From Candidatus Bipolaricaulota bacterium (lineage in GTDB: Bacteria; Bipolaricaulota; Bipolaricaulia; RBG-16-55-9; DRXL01), in contig JAILZC010000039.1 of assembly GCA_023512665.1 (NCBI GenBank), positions 1-7,085 of the forward strand: a stretch of 7,085 nucleotides of DNA, read 5' to 3'. Both the position numbers and the translations under genes were made by a program. Below, piece after piece: positions 5,991-7,085 of this stretch. The notes below the pieces were generated by a model. The model made no database searches and had not been told where the DNA came from. It saw only the letters and a program-made list of their open reading frames with translations. Position 1 is the stretch's first letter, and the number at the start of each line of letters is the position of its first letter.

Positions 5991-6735
5991 TGCCGGGATG
6001 CGCCCGGGCGAGAAAGACCTGCTGGACGACCACCACCCCCACCACCGGCACCACCGTCCCCACCAGAGCCTTCATGGCCCAGTTCAGATCGGGCAGAACG
6101 GGAGAGAACCAGTAAAAGGCCTGCAGCACTCCCCGGTAGGCCAGAGCGGGCAAAGCGCCCCCCCACATGGCAAAAACAGAGGCCAGCAAGTTCTCGGCGA
6201 AGAGGGGAAGAAAAGTGGACCCGAAAAATTGCACCGCCTCTTCCACGGTTTTCCTTAAAACCGCAAACTGGCTGAAGGGCAGGGAAAAAACCGTATAGAG
6301 CAGGGCGATGAGAAAAGGAAGGAAAACCGCCGGCTTCCGGCAGAGGCGGTTGATCAGCCAGGCCCGGCTGAATTCCGCCCCGGCCAGTCCGGCTCCGACG
6401 TACACCAGGTTGGTGACCACCCCCCGCGGCGTCAAGGAATAGGGGCTGTGGCCGAACTTTTCAAAAAAACCGGCGACCACCGCCAGGTAGATCTGGAACA
6501 GGGCCGCGGCCAGGGCAATTTTGACGAGTAACGGACGCCCGCTCAATTTTCCCGCCGCCCTCTGCCCGGGTAAACGGGCGATCAAGACGGCCAGCAGGAT
6601 TAAGAAAAGCGGCTGAAAAACGTACGTGGCAAAAAAATTTTCGAACACCCGGGGCAAAACAAAGTTGGCCGCGGTGTAAACAGACACCGTCAGCCCAAAA
6701 ACAAAAAGCCAGTCCAAAGGAAGCCTGATGCGCAT
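5974..6735 (-). CDS. Multi-spanning membrane protein, 3' truncated; possible N-terminal domain of SipW-like signal peptidase
   Basis: ATG 6735, five bases after GGAAAGGAA (6749-6741), opens a hydrophobic protein. About 254 codons look genuine before the junction. Membrane segments are visible at about residues 8-28, 37-55, 70-90, 106-122, 136-154, 174-200 and 222-241, the last ending VVGVVVVQQVFLARA and a basic linker PGRFRKQ. The frame stays open to 5692, but residues after about 258 are an out-of-frame reading of the permease. The layout resembles clostridial type I signal peptidases that carry a large membrane domain before the catalytic part, where 'ATGSMEP' would be expected after the basic linker. 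That catalytic part is absent. A TasA/CalY-like gene tail upstream agrees. This is inference; it could be an unrelated membrane protein. Confidence 0.55.
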
Positions 6736-7023
6736 TTTTATTCCTTTCCCGCTCTGATTTTTTACCCTGCGCCAGAATTTTTCAACAATACATCATCTTC
6801 TACAACAAACACCAAAATCCTTTCATTTGTTAATAAGTATTTAAACCATAAATACGACATTTCTGCTTTAATATCGACTATATTTGTTTTAATTCCCCAT
6901 CAAACGGTATTTTAACGACAATTTACTTGCTCCGGACCCTTTTCCGGACAACAGATCGGGGAGCGCCCGGCACGCTCCCCGAAAATCCATTGCAACCGGC
7001 AAAACGCATTTATATAAGCGCAA
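6736..7023. other. AT-rich intergenic stretch
   Basis: These 288 bases lie between the tail of the upstream secreted-protein gene and the membrane protein gene. About 6776-6925 is clearly AT-rich, in contrast to the GC-rich genes around it. Apart from the ribosome site at 6741-6749 and the two hairpins at 6931-6981, I see no supported gene. A 32-codon minus-strand frame (6762-6860) is not convincing. No clean promoter hexamer pair was found. Confidence 0.5.
6957..6981 (-). terminator. GC-rich hairpin after the TasA/CalY-like gene
   Basis: A perfect nine-base inverted repeat (CGGGGAGCG / CGCTCCCCG) encloses a seven-base loop. It begins about 43 bases past the stop codon of the gene ending at 7024 on the minus strand. 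No T run follows on either strand, so it is not a textbook intrinsic terminator. It may instead stabilise the upstream message or lower expression of the downstream gene. A second, weaker hairpin (TCCGGA, six-base loop, TCCGGA) lies at 6931-6948. Confidence 0.4.
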
Positions 7024-7085
7024 TCAAATGGGGCTTTCGTTCCACTGCACGGCCTCCAGGGTGATGGCGAAGGTGTAGGTCGTCC
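7024..7085 (-). CDS. C-terminal end of a possible TasA/CalY (camelysin-like) secreted protein
   Basis: The minus-strand frame enters from the right edge and ends at TGA 7026-7024 after 19 complete codons, reading TTYTFAITLEAVQWNESPI. Alternating hydrophobic residues followed by EAVQ are typical of the end of the last beta strand in TasA/camelysin-like proteins. Those proteins are exported and cleaved by SipW-type signal peptidases, which are often encoded next to them. The membrane protein downstream on the same strand could be that peptidase, which mildly supports both calls. With so little sequence the family is tentative; that this is the end of a real coding region is more likely than its name. 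Confidence 0.4.
   Translation of the reverse strand, partial: TTYTFAITLEAVQWNESPI

Noticed and set aside
6000..6070. CACC-rich run resembling a short tandem repeat
   Set aside because: It encodes the Val/Gly-rich membrane segment GTVVPVVGVVVVQQ on the minus strand, and the repetition comes from valine and glycine codons.
6762..6860. 32-codon minus-strand frame in the AT-rich spacer
   Set aside because: Short, without a good ribosome site, and no recognisable similarity; a frame of this length is expected by chance in AT-rich DNA.
1..7085. CRISPR arrays, tRNA or rRNA genes, insertion sequences
   Set aside because: No regularly spaced repeats, cloverleaf-like segments, rRNA signatures, transposase motifs or paired terminal repeats were seen.

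Overview
This window reads as bacterial DNA from an uncultured lineage. It holds two unlike segments that meet near position 5970-5990. The left segment (1 to about 5970) has compact, often overlapping genes with clear Shine-Dalgarno sites. Its taxon cannot be fixed from the sequence alone; a deep-branching, possibly thermophilic candidate phylum such as Acetothermia/Bipolaricaulota is only a weak guess. The right segment (about 5990 to 7085) looks like a Gram-positive clostridial genome of the Peptococcaceae kind, also as inference.

Layout, left to right. Positions 3-401 (+) are the tail of a WD40 beta-propeller protein. It overlaps an RluA-family pseudouridine synthase lacking an S4 domain (388-1119, +). 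Next come a small antitoxin (1157-1381, +) and a truncated MazF/PemK toxin remnant (1347-1502, +). Converging on the remnant is a minus-strand operon: infA (translation initiation factor IF-1, 2351-2569), a 55-residue helix-turn-helix-like protein (2181-2348) and endonuclease III (1499-2167). The infA frame has no ATG, GTG, TTG or CTG start; initiation must be at ATA or the adjacent ATC, which probably explains why a standard gene finder would miss it. Divergent from infA, with overlapping -35 boxes, is a membrane-anchored alpha/beta hydrolase (2671-4122, +).

From 4127 leftward transcription resumes with an amino-acid ABC transporter. The ATPase (4127-4867) is preceded by an AapM-type permease (4869 to about 5969), one base apart. 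Recognisable permease sequence continues about 37 codons upstream of its first usable start codon and then stops abruptly. There it meets, in another frame, a multi-spanning membrane protein (about 5974-6735, -) that is also cut. That protein resembles the N-terminal membrane domain of clostridial SipW-like signal peptidases. Its upstream neighbour, of which only the last 19 codons are present (7024-7085, -), ends like a TasA/CalY (camelysin-type) secreted protein, which fits a substrate-peptidase pair.

The main points are the non-AUG start of infA, the conserved-looking infA/HTH coupling, the broken toxin beside an intact antitoxin, and the junction near 5970-5990, which is either an assembly chimera or a real rearrangement that destroyed two genes.
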